Notes: generated by a model not told the origin, from the letters alone. DNA of 33,785 bases from Microcaldota archaeon (GCA_021817305.1 JAKAVL010000037.1:1-33785), one strand, 5' to 3'. Shown: positions 1 to 8,482, counted from the first letter of the stretch. A program made the numbers and translations.

Positions 1-1
1 C

Positions 2-433
2 ACAATGAAGGAAGCCCTGGAGCTTGGTTTTTTGCCGGTAACTTATGGAGATGTGGTGGTGGACAGAGCAAAAGGCTTCAGCATAGCATCAACCGAAGAA
101 ATATTTAGGTACATTGCAATACAACTGAAACCAGTTAAGATAATTATAGGTACTGATGTCGATGGAATATTCGATTCGGATCCAAAGAAGAACAAAGACG
201 CAGAATTGATAAAGAGGGTTGACAGAAGCAACTTTGACACGATACTGAAATACGCCAGCTCCTCAACGAAGGTTGATGTTACAGGCGGCATGAAGACAAA
301 GGTCAGATACCTATACAATATGTCAAAGGAAACTGGAGCAGTCTGCCAAATAATCAATCTAATGGTCCCAGGCAATCTAGAAAGGGCAATGTCCGGGGAA
401 GAGATGGGGACTATAATAAATGCCATAGGATAG
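2..433 (+). CDS. Isopentenyl phosphate kinase, C-terminal part (5' end outside window)
   Basis: Amino-acid-kinase-fold protein, probably isopentenyl phosphate kinase, which phosphorylates isopentenyl phosphate to IPP in the archaeal alternative mevalonate pathway. About 143 codons are visible and the frame is open to the left edge, so the N-terminal half lies outside the window; the ATG at 5 is probably internal. Visible landmarks are a GDVVVD stretch near residue 16, TDVDGIFDSDP near residue 50 (the nucleotide-side motif of this family) and DVTGGMKTKV near residue 90, a strong family signature. The next gene, mevalonate kinase, starts 8 nt after the stop and belongs to the same pathway, which supports the call over UMP kinase or another amino acid kinase. 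The family is confident; the exact substrate is inferred. Confidence 0.85.
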   Translation, partial: TMKEALELGFLPVTYGDVVVDRAKGFSIASTEEIFRYIAIQLKPVKIIIGTDVDGIFDSDPKKNKDAELIKRVDRSNFDTILKYASSSTKVDVTGGMKTKVRYLYNMSKETGAVCQIINLMVPGNLERAMSGEEMGTIINAIG

Positions 434-440
434 GGCTTCA

Positions 441-1484
441 ATGCTTGACAAAATAATCGTAAAGGCTCCTGGCATCATAAAGCTGCTCGGCGAGCATGCA
501 GTGGTGTACGGCAAGCTGTCCCTTGCAGTTGCGGTGAGCATTTATGCTGAAGTTTCAGCGAAGAAGGTGAAGAACCGACTGCTCACGATAAGAAATGCGG
601 ATTTCAAGAAAGTGAACAAATTTTCAAGCGCAGAACTCACTAAAATGTACAAAGAATACATATCAAAGGAAAACATCGCATCATACGTTGAGAAGAACGG
701 CGCCGTCGAAGCACTTATGCTGCCCTATGCAACAATAGCTGCAAGGCTGCAGGAAGAGTTTCACATTACACTTGTTGGATACTACCTCAGAATCAAGTCG
801 AGGATACCGAGCCAGAGCGGCCTCGCGAGCAGCGCATCCTGCTACACTGCGTTCACAGTTGCGCTTGCAAAGGCAAGCGGTGCAGAGATTCCTGATGATA
901 AACTTGTCGATGTCGCGCGCGACGGGGAGCGCGTCTCGCACCTGAACGTCGGCGCTGGCGCGATAGACGTCAACACATCATTCTACGGAGGATATGTAAG
1001 CTTCAGCAAGGAACAGGGCGCAAAAAGGGAGTCGCTTGGCATAAGCCCGAAGCTCCTCCTCATAAACACGGGCCCCAAGAAGCCTACGTCTGAAACAGTA
1101 GGCAATGTTGCAAGGCTTTACAGGGAGCAGAAGGAGGACACCGAAATGAAGCTGAACAGGATAGAAGAGTGCTCGAGGGAGGGCCTCAAGGCTCTTAAGG
1201 AGAGCAATCTCAGGAAACTCGGCAAGCTGATGCTGGAGGACCAGGAGCTGCTCAGGCAGCTCGGGGTGTCGAGCCCAGGACTCGACAAAGCCGTAGAGAT
1301 TGCCATGGCAAACGGCGCCCTGGGCGCAAAGCTGAGCGGTGGCGGCGGCGGAGGCATCGCCGTGGCGCTGATCAGTGGCGGCGCTAGGAAGCTCAAGGAG
1401 CCTCTGGAGAAGGAGGGGTTTACCGTTTACAAAGCTGCGAAGGTATCTAATCAGGGCGCAAGAGAGTACCTGCACCGGCAATGA
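441..1484 (+). CDS. mvk: Mevalonate kinase (GHMP kinase family)
   Basis: Phosphorylates mevalonate with ATP, early in isoprenoid synthesis for archaeal ether lipids. The 347-aa protein has all three GHMP motifs: KAPGIIKLLGEHAVVYGK at residues 8-25, the ATP-binding loop SQSGLASSAS near residue 123, and KLSGGGGGGIAVAL near residue 298. GEHAVVYGK is typical of mevalonate kinases rather than of homoserine or shikimate kinases. The stretch AIDVNTSFYGG near residue 174 occupies the place of the catalytic Asp region. The phosphate loop reads SQSGLASSA instead of the usual GAGLGSSAA, somewhat reminiscent of decarboxylase-type relatives, so another mevalonate-derivative kinase cannot be fully excluded. 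It is followed after 11 nt by the HAD gene and preceded by isopentenyl phosphate kinase. Confidence 0.87.
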   Translation: MLDKIIVKAPGIIKLLGEHAVVYGKLSLAVAVSIYAEVSAKKVKNRLLTIRNADFKKVNKFSSAELTKMYKEYISKENIASYVEKNGAVEALMLPYATIAARLQEEFHITLVGYYLRIKSRIPSQSGLASSASCYTAFTVALAKASGAEIPDDKLVDVARDGERVSHLNVGAGAIDVNTSFYGGYVSFSKEQGAKRESLGISPKLLLINTGPKKPTSETVGNVARLYREQKEDTEMKLNRIEECSREGLKALKESNLRKLGKLMLEDQELLRQLGVSSPGLDKAVEIAMANGALGAKLSGGGGGGIAVALISGGARKLKEPLEKEGFTVYKAAKVSNQGAREYLHRQ

Positions 1485-1495
1485 GCTAGGAGTCC

Positions 1496-2254
1496 ATGGC
1501 AAAAGGTCTGATAATATTCGACGTGGGCGGGGTATTCAGGGACTCGTCAAGGGCGCTTGACGAAGGCTACAGGCGCGGATACGAGAAGGCGGGCCTTCCC
1601 TACAACTTCAGCTCCGAAGACACGTGGCACCTCCGGGGCCTGGGAAAGTACAATAGCGGCGCGTCCTGTATCAATGCTCTCGTTGCCCTGACCGTCGCAA
1701 AGAAAAGCCTTGGGGAAATTCTATCGCACGATGACCCTGAATCCACGCTCGATGATATTGTATCAGAGAACATGGGCGAACGCGAGGCCATGCTCTCAAA
1801 AACTATTATTGAGACCTACAAGAGCTATTTCAAATCAGAGGAAGCAGGGAGTCTGGTGAAGATATTTCCCGACGCATCTAGGATATTATCCGGGCTTAGA
1901 GACAAAGGCTATGCCCTTGCAATATTCACCAACAGCGCAAAGGCCACAATAAAACGGGATCTCGCAGACGTGGGCATCGAAAAGTTCTCGCTCATACTAT
2001 CAGAAGAAGATGTAAAGCAGAAGAAGCCTTCAGGAGAAGGGATACTGAAAGCCATGAAAGAGCTTAATTTCAGTCCAGAGCACACCTATTATGTGGGAGA
2101 TGCCGTAAGCGACATCATGGCCGCAAAGGACGCGGGCTGCAAATCCATAGCGGTGCTTTGGGGAATGGGCACTAGAAGAATCCTCGAGAAGGCAAAGCCC
2201 GATTACATATTCAATGACATAAAAGAGATGGCCGGGTACTTCATGCGCGAGTGA
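1496..2254 (+). CDS. HAD-superfamily hydrolase (phosphoglycolate-phosphatase-like)
   Basis: A 252-aa haloacid-dehalogenase-fold phosphatase, substrate unknown. Motif I is FDVGGVF at residues 8-14, with the nucleophilic Asp present; the second acid usual in DxDxT is Gly, as in many HAD-IA members. Motif II is IFTNS near residue 142. Motif III is the Lys in KQKKPSGEG near residue 178. Motif IV is YYVGDAVSDIMAAKDAG near residue 199. A helical cap lies between motifs I and II. An AGGAG ribosome binding site at 1488-1492 sits 3 nt before the ATG and fixes the start. It follows the mevalonate kinase in the same orientation and is probably cotranscribed; a role in dephosphorylating a prenyl or mevalonate phosphate would be a guess from position only. 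Confidence 0.82.
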   Translation: MAKGLIIFDVGGVFRDSSRALDEGYRRGYEKAGLPYNFSSEDTWHLRGLGKYNSGASCINALVALTVAKKSLGEILSHDDPESTLDDIVSENMGEREAMLSKTIIETYKSYFKSEEAGSLVKIFPDASRILSGLRDKGYALAIFTNSAKATIKRDLADVGIEKFSLILSEEDVKQKKPSGEGILKAMKELNFSPEHTYYVGDAVSDIMAAKDAGCKSIAVLWGMGTRRILEKAKPDYIFNDIKEMAGYFMRE

Positions 2255-2270
2255 CGGCCCGCACGGCCGT
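2254..2270 (+). terminator. GC-rich hairpin after the HAD gene
   Basis: ACGGCC, a 5-nt loop and GGCCGT form a perfect 6-bp stem that begins inside the stop codon of the HAD gene and lies just before the msrB promoter. No T-tract follows, so it is not a typical archaeal terminator; it may act as an mRNA 3'-end or processing structure. Confidence 0.35.
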
Positions 2271-2280
2271 TGGAAAATCC

Positions 2281-2290
2281 ATTTATATTT
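2281..2290 (+). promoter_or_regulatory. TATA box of msrB-msrA
   Basis: ATTTATATTT lies about 30 nt before the ATG at 2316. It argues against the in-frame GTG at 2295, which would be too close to the TATA box to be in the mRNA. The start at 2316 has GGTGA directly upstream (2310-2314). Confidence 0.6.
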
Positions 2291-2315
2291 TGTCGTGCAT
2301 ACTTTCAGTGGTGAC

Positions 2316-2711
2316 ATGGCAAGCAAGGAAAAGATCCATCTGAACAAGCTGACCAGGGAGGAGGAAGAGGTCATAGTGAACAAGGGCACGGAGAGGCCGT
2401 ACAGCGGGAAGTATGACGATTTCTACGAGAAGGGCGTATATGTGTGCAAGAGGTGCGGAGCTCCTCTATACAAGTCAGAAAGCAAATTCGATGCGCATTG
2501 CGGCTGGCCAGCCTTCGACCAGGAGATTCCAGGCGCAGTGGAGCATGGCGAGAGTGCAGGCCTGTTTTCCGGCACAGAGGTGCATTGCGCCAGATGCGGA
2601 GCGCATCTGGGCCATGTCTTCAAGAACGAGTTTTTCACAAAAAAGAATACGCGGTTCTGCGTTAACTCAATATCCCTGAAGTTCATACCTGAAAAATCTA
2701 AAAAGGAATGA
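2316..2711 (+). CDS. msrB: Peptide methionine (R)-S-oxide reductase MsrB
   Basis: Reduces the R-epimer of methionine sulfoxide in proteins, repairing oxidative damage in the cytoplasm. The 131-aa protein is a complete zinc-containing MsrB: two CxxC pairs, CKRC near residue 44 and CARC near residue 92, bind the structural metal. The catalytic Cys lies in RFCVNSISLKF near residue 115, matching the family RYCINSASLKF signature. CGWPAF and GAHLGHVF are also present. The ATG at 2316 is preferred over an upstream GTG because of the TATA spacing and the adjacent GGTGA. msrA follows after 3 nt, so both stereoisomers are handled by one operon. Confidence 0.95.
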   Translation: MASKEKIHLNKLTREEEEVIVNKGTERPYSGKYDDFYEKGVYVCKRCGAPLYKSESKFDAHCGWPAFDQEIPGAVEHGESAGLFSGTEVHCARCGAHLGHVFKNEFFTKKNTRFCVNSISLKFIPEKSKKE

Positions 2712-2714
2712 CGT

Positions 2715-3248
2715 ATGTCAATTAAAACTGAAGAGATAGTCCTTGGCGGTGGATGCTTCTGGTGCACCGAGGCAGTAATCAAGATGCTTAAGGGCGTGGT
2801 TGCTGTAACTCCGGGATATGCCGGCGGCACTATGAAGAATCCAACATACAAACAGGTATGCACTGGAGAGACAGGGCATGCGGAGGTAATAAAGGCCGAG
2901 TTCGATCCGAGCAAGCTTGGCCTTGAGAAGTTTCTAGAGGTTTTCTTCGCTGCACATGACCCGACCTCTGTCAACCAACAGGGAGCAGACACCGGTTCGC
3001 AGTACCGGTCCATAATACTGTACACGGACGACAAGCAGAAGAAGAAGGTCGAGGACTACATAAAGAAGATAGCAGGCAATTTCAAGAAGCCCATCGCTAC
3101 AGAGGTCAAGAAACTTGATGTATTTTACCCCTCGGAGGACTACCACAGGGATTACTACAAGAACAAACCCCTGCAGCCTTACTGCCTGCTAGTCATACGG
3201 CCGAAGGTGGCTAAGATAAAGAAGGAGTTCAACGAATCCCTGAAATGA
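2715..3248 (+). CDS. msrA: Peptide methionine (S)-S-oxide reductase MsrA
   Basis: Reduces the S-epimer of methionine sulfoxide, complementing the upstream MsrB. The 177-aa protein has the canonical active-site motif GGGCFWC at residues 11-17, where the first Cys is the nucleophile, followed by GYAGG near residue 36, GHAEV near residue 53, HDPTSVNQQGADTGSQYRS near residue 82 and a HRDYY segment near residue 145. Length and order are normal for the family. It is translated from an ATG 3 nt after the msrB stop. A T-rich stretch directly after the stop is the likely end of the operon transcript. Confidence 0.95.
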   Translation: MSIKTEEIVLGGGCFWCTEAVIKMLKGVVAVTPGYAGGTMKNPTYKQVCTGETGHAEVIKAEFDPSKLGLEKFLEVFFAAHDPTSVNQQGADTGSQYRSIILYTDDKQKKKVEDYIKKIAGNFKKPIATEVKKLDVFYPSEDYHRDYYKNKPLQPYCLLVIRPKVAKIKKEFNESLK

Positions 3249-3250
3249 CC

Positions 3251-3257
3251 TGTTTTT
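3251..3257 (+). terminator. T-tract after msrA
   Basis: TGTTTTT directly follows the msrA stop and precedes an independent TATA box. Archaeal RNA polymerase commonly terminates on short T-tracts. The call rests on position and composition only. Confidence 0.45.
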
Positions 3258-3280
3258 AAACCCCATTTGCCCTGAGTAAC

Positions 3281-3290
3281 AAATATATAT
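3281..3290 (+). promoter_or_regulatory. TATA box of the 539-aa protein gene
   Basis: AAATATATAT is centred about 26 nt before the ATG at 3312, the spacing expected for a leaderless mRNA. An ATG at 3292 is in another frame and reaches a stop after ten codons. Confidence 0.6.
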
Positions 3291-3311
3291 CATGGACTAC
3301 GAATTGTTTTT

Positions 3312-4931
3312 ATGCCACCCTTGAAGGTAACTGTCAAGACGAGCATGGGCACGTTCACCTGTACCCCAGACCGTGTAGTGGCCACCATCGATTCGGAGCA
3401 CGGGAAGAAGTACGGCTTCGCCCATGAACTGAGAAACGGAGACAAGGTAATCGTCAGCAAACCCATCGCAGAAAGCCTTACGCTCGAGGGGCACATAATA
3501 CCCACGTTGTGGGCAAGGTCAGAGCAGTACCGCCACGACCGAAAGGCAATTTTTGAAGGCGACGGCCACGACCTTCCGACAACGACGAGACTATGCCGCC
3601 TCCTCTCATCTGCTGCGGAAGCAAATGGTGCAGTCAGCCATGCTTCCGCAACAGAGCTTGTGCATGGCCGTCTTTGCGCCCTTCCTGATGAACTTCATTA
3701 TTCGCACTCAGAGGTGTCCGCATGGCTGAGCAATTCAGTCATGTTTCCAGAACGGCCCAAGGCCCTGCTTGCAGTTGCGCAAATGCTGAATGCCAATGAG
3801 TTGCATACGTGGACGGAAGAGATAATAGCCCAGGAGATGATGCCTGTTAGAAGGCTCAGGGCAATACACAGCCACATCCGTGCCATGCTTCTGCGGCCTT
3901 CAGATCACAGCACAAACGGGGGCAACGGTCATCCTCACAGCGGAAACGCGCACCGCCCAAGACTTACAAGCACCGAAGAGCTCGTGAGGCTTCTCGAAAC
4001 GGAGTACGGGGATAGCGCATTCAAGGATTTTGTCTCAACTGCCACTGTCCTGGACGTATCAGTCCATAAAGAAAGACAGCAAGAAATGCACAACGCAGAT
4101 AGCGCACAAGACGACGGGCTAGGCAAACGGCTCATAACCTTCTCCTACGCAAGCCCAGGGCAGAAAGACCAAGTGCTGCACAAGTTCGGTTCTGGCTCTG
4201 AGCGTAGCATGGAGATAGAACAGAATCTAGAAAAAAGAAGGATGCTTCTGAACGCGCTCTTCAAGGCATTCGTGCCCGTAGCAGAGGGCATAGAGACTGC
4301 GCCCGTGTTCTCCGCAAGCCCAGACGGCGTCAACCTAAGGATACGGGTAGACATGAACAGAAAGCTGAACGACCACTTCTCCCAGATACTGACGTTCGGA
4401 AGGCTCTCTACGGTTAGCGGATGGTATGCGAGCCTGTTTACGGAGATATGGAACAGCAATGTCCGGGATAGAATCAAGCGGGCAATATACTCCTCTGTGC
4501 CAGAATCATTCCACAAAGAGGTCGATGGCCTTCCGCCTTTCAGCAATTACCTTGCAATATTCAGAGATGTATACAACAACTCGATAATCGAGAGGCACAT
4601 CTTCTCATTTGAAGAGTTCATCGGGCTCTTCAATCTGACTATGGATGGCATGAAGCGCGCCCTTCCAAGGTTTATCACAACATACGAGAATGCGCGTGCG
4701 GCCCACATGACCCTAGAAACATGGAAAAGGGGCATAAGCAGGGAGCTTGAGCATGCAGAGAAGTATGACAATGCGCTTGAAGGGAATGCCGAGTTCTCGC
4801 AGCTGCTGCGCGAGGCGTCGAGCCTTCAAATCCCCAGAACACTTGTCATTGTGCAGAACGGCAACGGCAGAGAGGAGCTGATGGGCAAGCTCAAGGAGGC
4901 ATACGGCATCAGCAGCTTCCACAGGCGCTAA
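3312..4931 (+). CDS. Unknown 539-aa protein with a Hint/intein-like N-terminal segment
   Basis: I do not recognise this protein as a whole. Residues 4-52 read like block B and the following strand of a Hint (intein) domain: GTFTCTPDRVVAT followed by ELRNGDKVIVSKPI. They line up with the intein of the oxidoreductase at 13533-14633 (GTVDATPEHPFVAV, then ELRKGDYLLFPI). The block B His is replaced by Arg, and no splice-junction Cys/Ser or C-terminal Asn exists, so it cannot splice. The remaining ~480 residues are mostly helical-looking with no transmembrane stretch and no motif I can name; a low-complexity Asn/Gly/His-rich linker lies near residue 200. The start is set by a TATA box 22 nt upstream. 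Its last 4 nt overlap the convergent PolX gene. Base composition matches the neighbours. Possibly a lineage-specific gene. Confidence 0.8.
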   Translation: MPPLKVTVKTSMGTFTCTPDRVVATIDSEHGKKYGFAHELRNGDKVIVSKPIAESLTLEGHIIPTLWARSEQYRHDRKAIFEGDGHDLPTTTRLCRLLSSAAEANGAVSHASATELVHGRLCALPDELHYSHSEVSAWLSNSVMFPERPKALLAVAQMLNANELHTWTEEIIAQEMMPVRRLRAIHSHIRAMLLRPSDHSTNGGNGHPHSGNAHRPRLTSTEELVRLLETEYGDSAFKDFVSTATVLDVSVHKERQQEMHNADSAQDDGLGKRLITFSYASPGQKDQVLHKFGSGSERSMEIEQNLEKRRMLLNALFKAFVPVAEGIETAPVFSASPDGVNLRIRVDMNRKLNDHFSQILTFGRLSTVSGWYASLFTEIWNSNVRDRIKRAIYSSVPESFHKEVDGLPPFSNYLAIFRDVYNNSIIERHIFSFEEFIGLFNLTMDGMKRALPRFITTYENARAAHMTLETWKRGISRELEHAEKYDNALEGNAEFSQLLREASSLQIPRTLVIVQNGNGREELMGKLKEAYGISSFHRR

Positions 4932-6655
4932 TCCCTGAACATTTTCGCAATCTTCCCTACGCCGGAAGTATTTATGACGTCATCCTTTGTGAGCCAGCCC
5001 CTCCTCGCAGTTCCTACGCCGAAGCGCATGAGCCTGAGATGCTGGGTGCGGTGCGAGTCGGTGTCTATTGCGAACTTAAGCCCGTACTCCCTGGCCTTCA
5101 TTATGTTCTCGTCGTTCAGGTCAAGACGCTCGGGATAGCCGTCTATCTCCATCACGACATCGTTGTCCTTCGCGGCCTGGAAGACCCTATCGAGGTCCAA
5201 AGGTATCGGATCGCGCTGGTGGATTATCCTGTCAGTTGGATGCCCTATTATGTCGACATCGCCGCTTTCTATGCACTTCACCATGCGCTTGGTCATCGAG
5301 TCCTTGTCCATGTTCAGGCTGGTATGAATGCTCGCAAGAACGTAGTCCATATCCTTCAGCGCAGCCTTGCCGAAGTCGAGGCTCCCGTCCCTGAGTATGT
5401 CTGTCTCTGCGCTCTTGAATATGCGTATCCTTCCATCTAGTTTGTCGTTCACCCTGTCTATCTCCTTTACATACTTCTTGAATCTCGTCTCGTCCATGCC
5501 ATTCGCGACGTACTCGCTTTTCGAATGGTCTGTAATGCCAATGTACCCGTAGCCCAACGCAATAGCTGCCTCCGCCATCTCCTCTATTGTGTTCGCGCCG
5601 TCGCTGTTGGCTGAGTGCACGTGCAGATCGCCCTTGATGTCTTTCAGCGAAACAGGCACAGGCAGCTTGTGCTGCATCGCCAGCTCTATCTCGCCCCGGT
5701 TCTCACGCATCTCAGGCACAGGATATCCCATCCCGAGGATTTTGTATATCTCCCCCTCGTTTTCGCTCTCGACAATCTTGCCTTTTTTATCGAACAAGCC
5801 GTACTCATTGAGCTTGTAACCCTCGCGTATCGCTATCTGCCGCACCTTCACGTTGTGATCCTTGTTGCCTATGAAGTACTGCATCGCCGCGCCGAAGCTC
5901 TCCCTCGGCACAACGCGTATGTCGCAGCTCAGCCCTATCTTAAGCCACACGGTCGACTTGGTCTGGCCCTTTAGCATAACGCTCTCGACCTCCTCGATCT
6001 TCGTTGCGAAGTCCATGGCCTTCTCGGGCTTCTCAGATATGACGAGTATGTCGAGGTCTCCAACCGTTTCCTTCATCCTCCTCGAAGATCCCGCAAGCTC
6101 GGCGCGCTCGACGAGCCTTGATTCAAGCAGCTTCCTTATTATGGACTCCGCCTCCGGAAGCGCCGTTCCCAGAAGCATCCTGCTCGATGCAGCCTCCACT
6201 GACTCTACTCCCTTGCCCAGCGCCTCCTCGCTCTTCTCGCCGAAGCCCTCAAGGCCCCTTATTTTCTTCTTCTTGAGCACGGCCTTCAGGTCCTTCATGT
6301 TCCTCACCCCGAGCTCATTGTAAAGTCTGAACGCCTTCTTCGAGCCAAGCCCGCGCACCTTCGTCAGGCCTGTGAAGTCTATGGGGTACTTCCTCTTCAG
6401 TTCCTCATACTTCCTCATGCGCCCTGTCTCAACGTACTCCTTTATCTTCTCAGCGAGCCCTTTCCCTACCCCTGGGAGCTCCATTAAGCCATCGATTCCC
6501 TTCTTGCGCAGTATGTCAGCCACGTCCTCCTGAAGCTCGCTCACGGTCAGCGCAGCCTTGCGATACGCGCGTATCTCGAATATGCGCTTGCTGTCCTCTA
6601 TCTCTATTATGTCAGCTATCTCGTCGAAGATTTCCCCTATCTTCTTGTTTTCCAA
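4928..6655 (-). CDS. polX: DNA polymerase/3'-5' exonuclease PolX
   Basis: Family X DNA polymerase fused to a PHP phosphoesterase, used in gap filling during base excision repair. The 575 aa have the expected order: N-terminal helix-hairpin-helix (LPGVGKGLAEKI near residue 60; a second HhH, VRGLGSKKA, near residue 99); the nucleotidyltransferase motif AGSSRR then KETVGDLDIL near residues 188-203 with two metal-binding Asp; a third Asp in CDIRVV near residue 245; and a C-terminal PHP domain beginning DLHVHSANSDG near residue 342, with ITDHS, ETDILRDGSLD, GHPTDR and DTDSH. All key residues appear intact. It starts 9 nt after the CCA-adding enzyme gene on the same strand, so the two are probably cotranscribed. 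Confidence 0.94.
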   Translation of the reverse strand: MENKKIGEIFDEIADIIEIEDSKRIFEIRAYRKAALTVSELQEDVADILRKKGIDGLMELPGVGKGLAEKIKEYVETGRMRKYEELKRKYPIDFTGLTKVRGLGSKKAFRLYNELGVRNMKDLKAVLKKKKIRGLEGFGEKSEEALGKGVESVEAASSRMLLGTALPEAESIIRKLLESRLVERAELAGSSRRMKETVGDLDILVISEKPEKAMDFATKIEEVESVMLKGQTKSTVWLKIGLSCDIRVVPRESFGAAMQYFIGNKDHNVKVRQIAIREGYKLNEYGLFDKKGKIVESENEGEIYKILGMGYPVPEMRENRGEIELAMQHKLPVPVSLKDIKGDLHVHSANSDGANTIEEMAEAAIALGYGYIGITDHSKSEYVANGMDETRFKKYVKEIDRVNDKLDGRIRIFKSAETDILRDGSLDFGKAALKDMDYVLASIHTSLNMDKDSMTKRMVKCIESGDVDIIGHPTDRIIHQRDPIPLDLDRVFQAAKDNDVVMEIDGYPERLDLNDENIMKAREYGLKFAIDTDSHRTQHLRLMRFGVGTARRGWLTKDDVINTSGVGKIAKMFRD

Positions 6656-6664
6656 TCCATTACC

Positions 6665-8041
6665 TTATAAGCTGAGCTTCTTCATGATCTCGAAGTACGC
6701 ATCGCTCGCATACTCCTTCGGTATATTGTTGACGAACAATCTCGCTCCCCTGAGGTTTATACCCTTGCGCCTCGAGATATAATTGCCCTTGATTATCGAC
6801 CTCATCACGTCGTTCATTGTATCATGTGCGTTAGTCTCCAGCGCGTAAAGCGTGCTGCCCTTTATCGTGAACCCGAAAGCGCCCTTGTGGCTGCGTATGA
6901 AGTTGTCCGACGCGGTCCTCATGAACGCATCCGGTCCCTTCAGCATCCTGGCCTTTATGCGCTCATCAGGCGCCAGGAAGAGCATGAAGCCCTTTCCATT
7001 GCTTATCCACTGCGCAGTAATGTGCATCCCGAAGCCGAACCTCGCGGCATGGCCTGTTATTATTCCTGATTCGCGCCGCAGCTGCGGCCATATAGTATCC
7101 TCGCTCTTGTCAGGTACGCGCATGACTACTAAGAATGACCTGAGTCCCGTATCTGTTATCAGCTTGTTGACCTGCCTGTGCACCCTCTCCGATGAGAACT
7201 TCCTTCCCTGGAACTCCCTGACGTTTGGATTGCCCACAAACCTCCTTGCCGCGAGCACGAATCTGATAAGCGATTCAATGGATGCGCCAGCGGCAACGTT
7301 CCTGTTCCTGTCTACCGGGTCTACAACAACAAACGCGTGGTTGAAGCGCTTCTCAAGCTTCCTGTCATTCGAGTGGCCCTTTCCTGGTGCAACGGTCACC
7401 GGAAGCCGGAAGGAGGCAGCGCTCTCAAGCAGCTTTTCGAGCGATCCAAAGTAGTGTATGAGGAGTTCGCACAGGTACCCTGAGAATCCGCCGGTCTTCA
7501 CCTCTGCGCCGTATGCATTATGCGCCATCAGGAAGTACTTGAGAAGGCGCACGTCGTCTCTCTGCCTGTCGGTCAGCCTGGAGTTGATGAACTCGGTGTG
7601 CAGCGGGGTTCTGTCGACGGATGTCGCAAGCTCCTCTATGCTGTCGATCTTCAACGCCGGGACTATGTCTACTTCGATGTTCCTCGACTTGACGAGAAGC
7701 TGCACATACGGGTGCTCGGCGTACTTTATGCTGTACGTGTCCCCGCTGCCCCTTGCCATGGCCCTTCTGCCGTAAGACAGTCCAAGCTTAACGAGTTTAT
7801 CGCGCGGAGTGTCCCTGGGGAACAGCATGAATAAGTCTATGTCGGAGTTTCCGCGAAGGTTCGTGTCCTTCGAGACGGATCCCGTTACCCTGATCTCTAC
7901 ATTTCCTGGAACTATGTTCCTGAGCCTTTCCATAACCCAGTTCACGTTGGATATCGTCTGCCTAGTCTCCTCCTCTGTCGGCCTTATGTCTGGCAATACC
8001 CTGTCGAATACTCCCCTCATGCGCTTATGTGCGGTATCCAT
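6665..8041 (-). CDS. cca: CCA-adding enzyme (archaeal class I tRNA nucleotidyltransferase)
   Basis: Adds CCA to tRNA 3' ends using CTP and ATP. This is needed here, since neither tRNA gene in the window encodes CCA. The 458-aa protein carries the class I nucleotidyltransferase motif GSVSKDTNLRGNSDIDLF near residues 54-71, with the two metal-binding acids in DID and a third in VEVDIVPA near residue 125. Downstream come the archaeal central and tail domains, including TGGFSGYLCELL near residue 183. Length is normal for archaeal CCA enzymes (about 450). A TATA box on this strand lies about 30 nt upstream of the ATG. PolX follows 9 nt downstream. Confidence 0.95.
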   Translation of the reverse strand: MDTAHKRMRGVFDRVLPDIRPTEEETRQTISNVNWVMERLRNIVPGNVEIRVTGSVSKDTNLRGNSDIDLFMLFPRDTPRDKLVKLGLSYGRRAMARGSGDTYSIKYAEHPYVQLLVKSRNIEVDIVPALKIDSIEELATSVDRTPLHTEFINSRLTDRQRDDVRLLKYFLMAHNAYGAEVKTGGFSGYLCELLIHYFGSLEKLLESAASFRLPVTVAPGKGHSNDRKLEKRFNHAFVVVDPVDRNRNVAAGASIESLIRFVLAARRFVGNPNVREFQGRKFSSERVHRQVNKLITDTGLRSFLVVMRVPDKSEDTIWPQLRRESGIITGHAARFGFGMHITAQWISNGKGFMLFLAPDERIKARMLKGPDAFMRTASDNFIRSHKGAFGFTIKGSTLYALETNAHDTMNDVMRSIIKGNYISRRKGINLRGARLFVNNIPKEYASDAYFEIMKKLSL

Positions 8042-8068
8042 GCAAGCATGAGTATATCAATGGCAAGG

Positions 8069-8077
8069 AATATAAAG
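8069..8077 (-). promoter_or_regulatory. TATA box of cca-polX
   Basis: On the minus strand this reads CTTTATATT, centred about 31 nt before the cca ATG at 8041, giving a very short leader. Confidence 0.5.
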
Positions 8078-8080
8078 AAA

Positions 8081-8413
8081 TCAGCCCTGCTGCTTCTGGG
8101 TCCTTTGTTGGCGGCCCGGTACCGATTCATCCTTGCTGATTTTGATGCCTATCAGTGCTATCTTGTAGCCTATGTTCGCGAACAGGAACAGCACAAGCAC
8201 CTCAATTATGTAATAAGCGCTCGTGGAAACGGTGTTGTTGAGCCCCGTGCTGAGGCTGCTCACCGACGCGCTTATGTTGCTCCCAGAACCCTGCAGCTGC
8301 GAGCCGAGAGCGCTGTTCCTCTGCGCGTTAGTGTACAATCCATATCCGAGCAGCATCGATATCAGTATCACCGCCACCCCCACAACGACAAATGCGTCTC
8401 CCTTGTAAGACAT
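8081..8413 (-). CDS. Small membrane protein, two predicted transmembrane helices
   Basis: Unrecognised 110-aa protein. Residues about 8-27 and 69-90 are hydrophobic and long enough to span the membrane. Between them is a Ser/Asn/Gly/Thr-rich stretch (residues about 33-64) without charged residues, which would form an extracytoplasmic loop. The last 20 residues are polar, basic and Gln-rich (cytoplasmic tail). A TATA box on this strand lies about 28-39 nt upstream. It shares that AT-rich region with the divergent tRNA-Ala gene and ends 40 nt before the cca start. A role in the cell envelope is possible but not shown. Confidence 0.7.
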   Translation of the reverse strand: MSYKGDAFVVVGVAVILISMLLGYGLYTNAQRNSALGSQLQGSGSNISASVSSLSTGLNNTVSTSAYYIIEVLVLFLFANIGYKIALIGIKISKDESVPGRQQRTQKQQG

Positions 8414-8441
8414 ATGACCACAATTTATCTGTAAGCTCGCA

Positions 8442-8452
8442 TTAATATATTA
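8442..8452. promoter_or_regulatory. Divergent TATA box for the small membrane protein and tRNA-Ala
   Basis: TTAATATATTA is a near-palindromic TATA sequence. It lies about 34 nt from the ATG at 8413 on the minus strand and about 36 nt from the tRNA 5' end at 8483 on the plus strand, so it could serve both. Confidence 0.45.
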
Positions 8453-8482
8453 CTATCGCAACAAATATGTAAGTCCGATTAT

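Noticed and set aside
978-1502. Minus-strand open frame opposite mevalonate kinase
   Set aside because: Fully contained in a gene with clear GHMP motifs; no promoter or domain.
5039-6323. Plus-strand open frames within polX
   Set aside because: polX on the minus strand explains the sequence; the opposite frames lack motifs and overlap each other.
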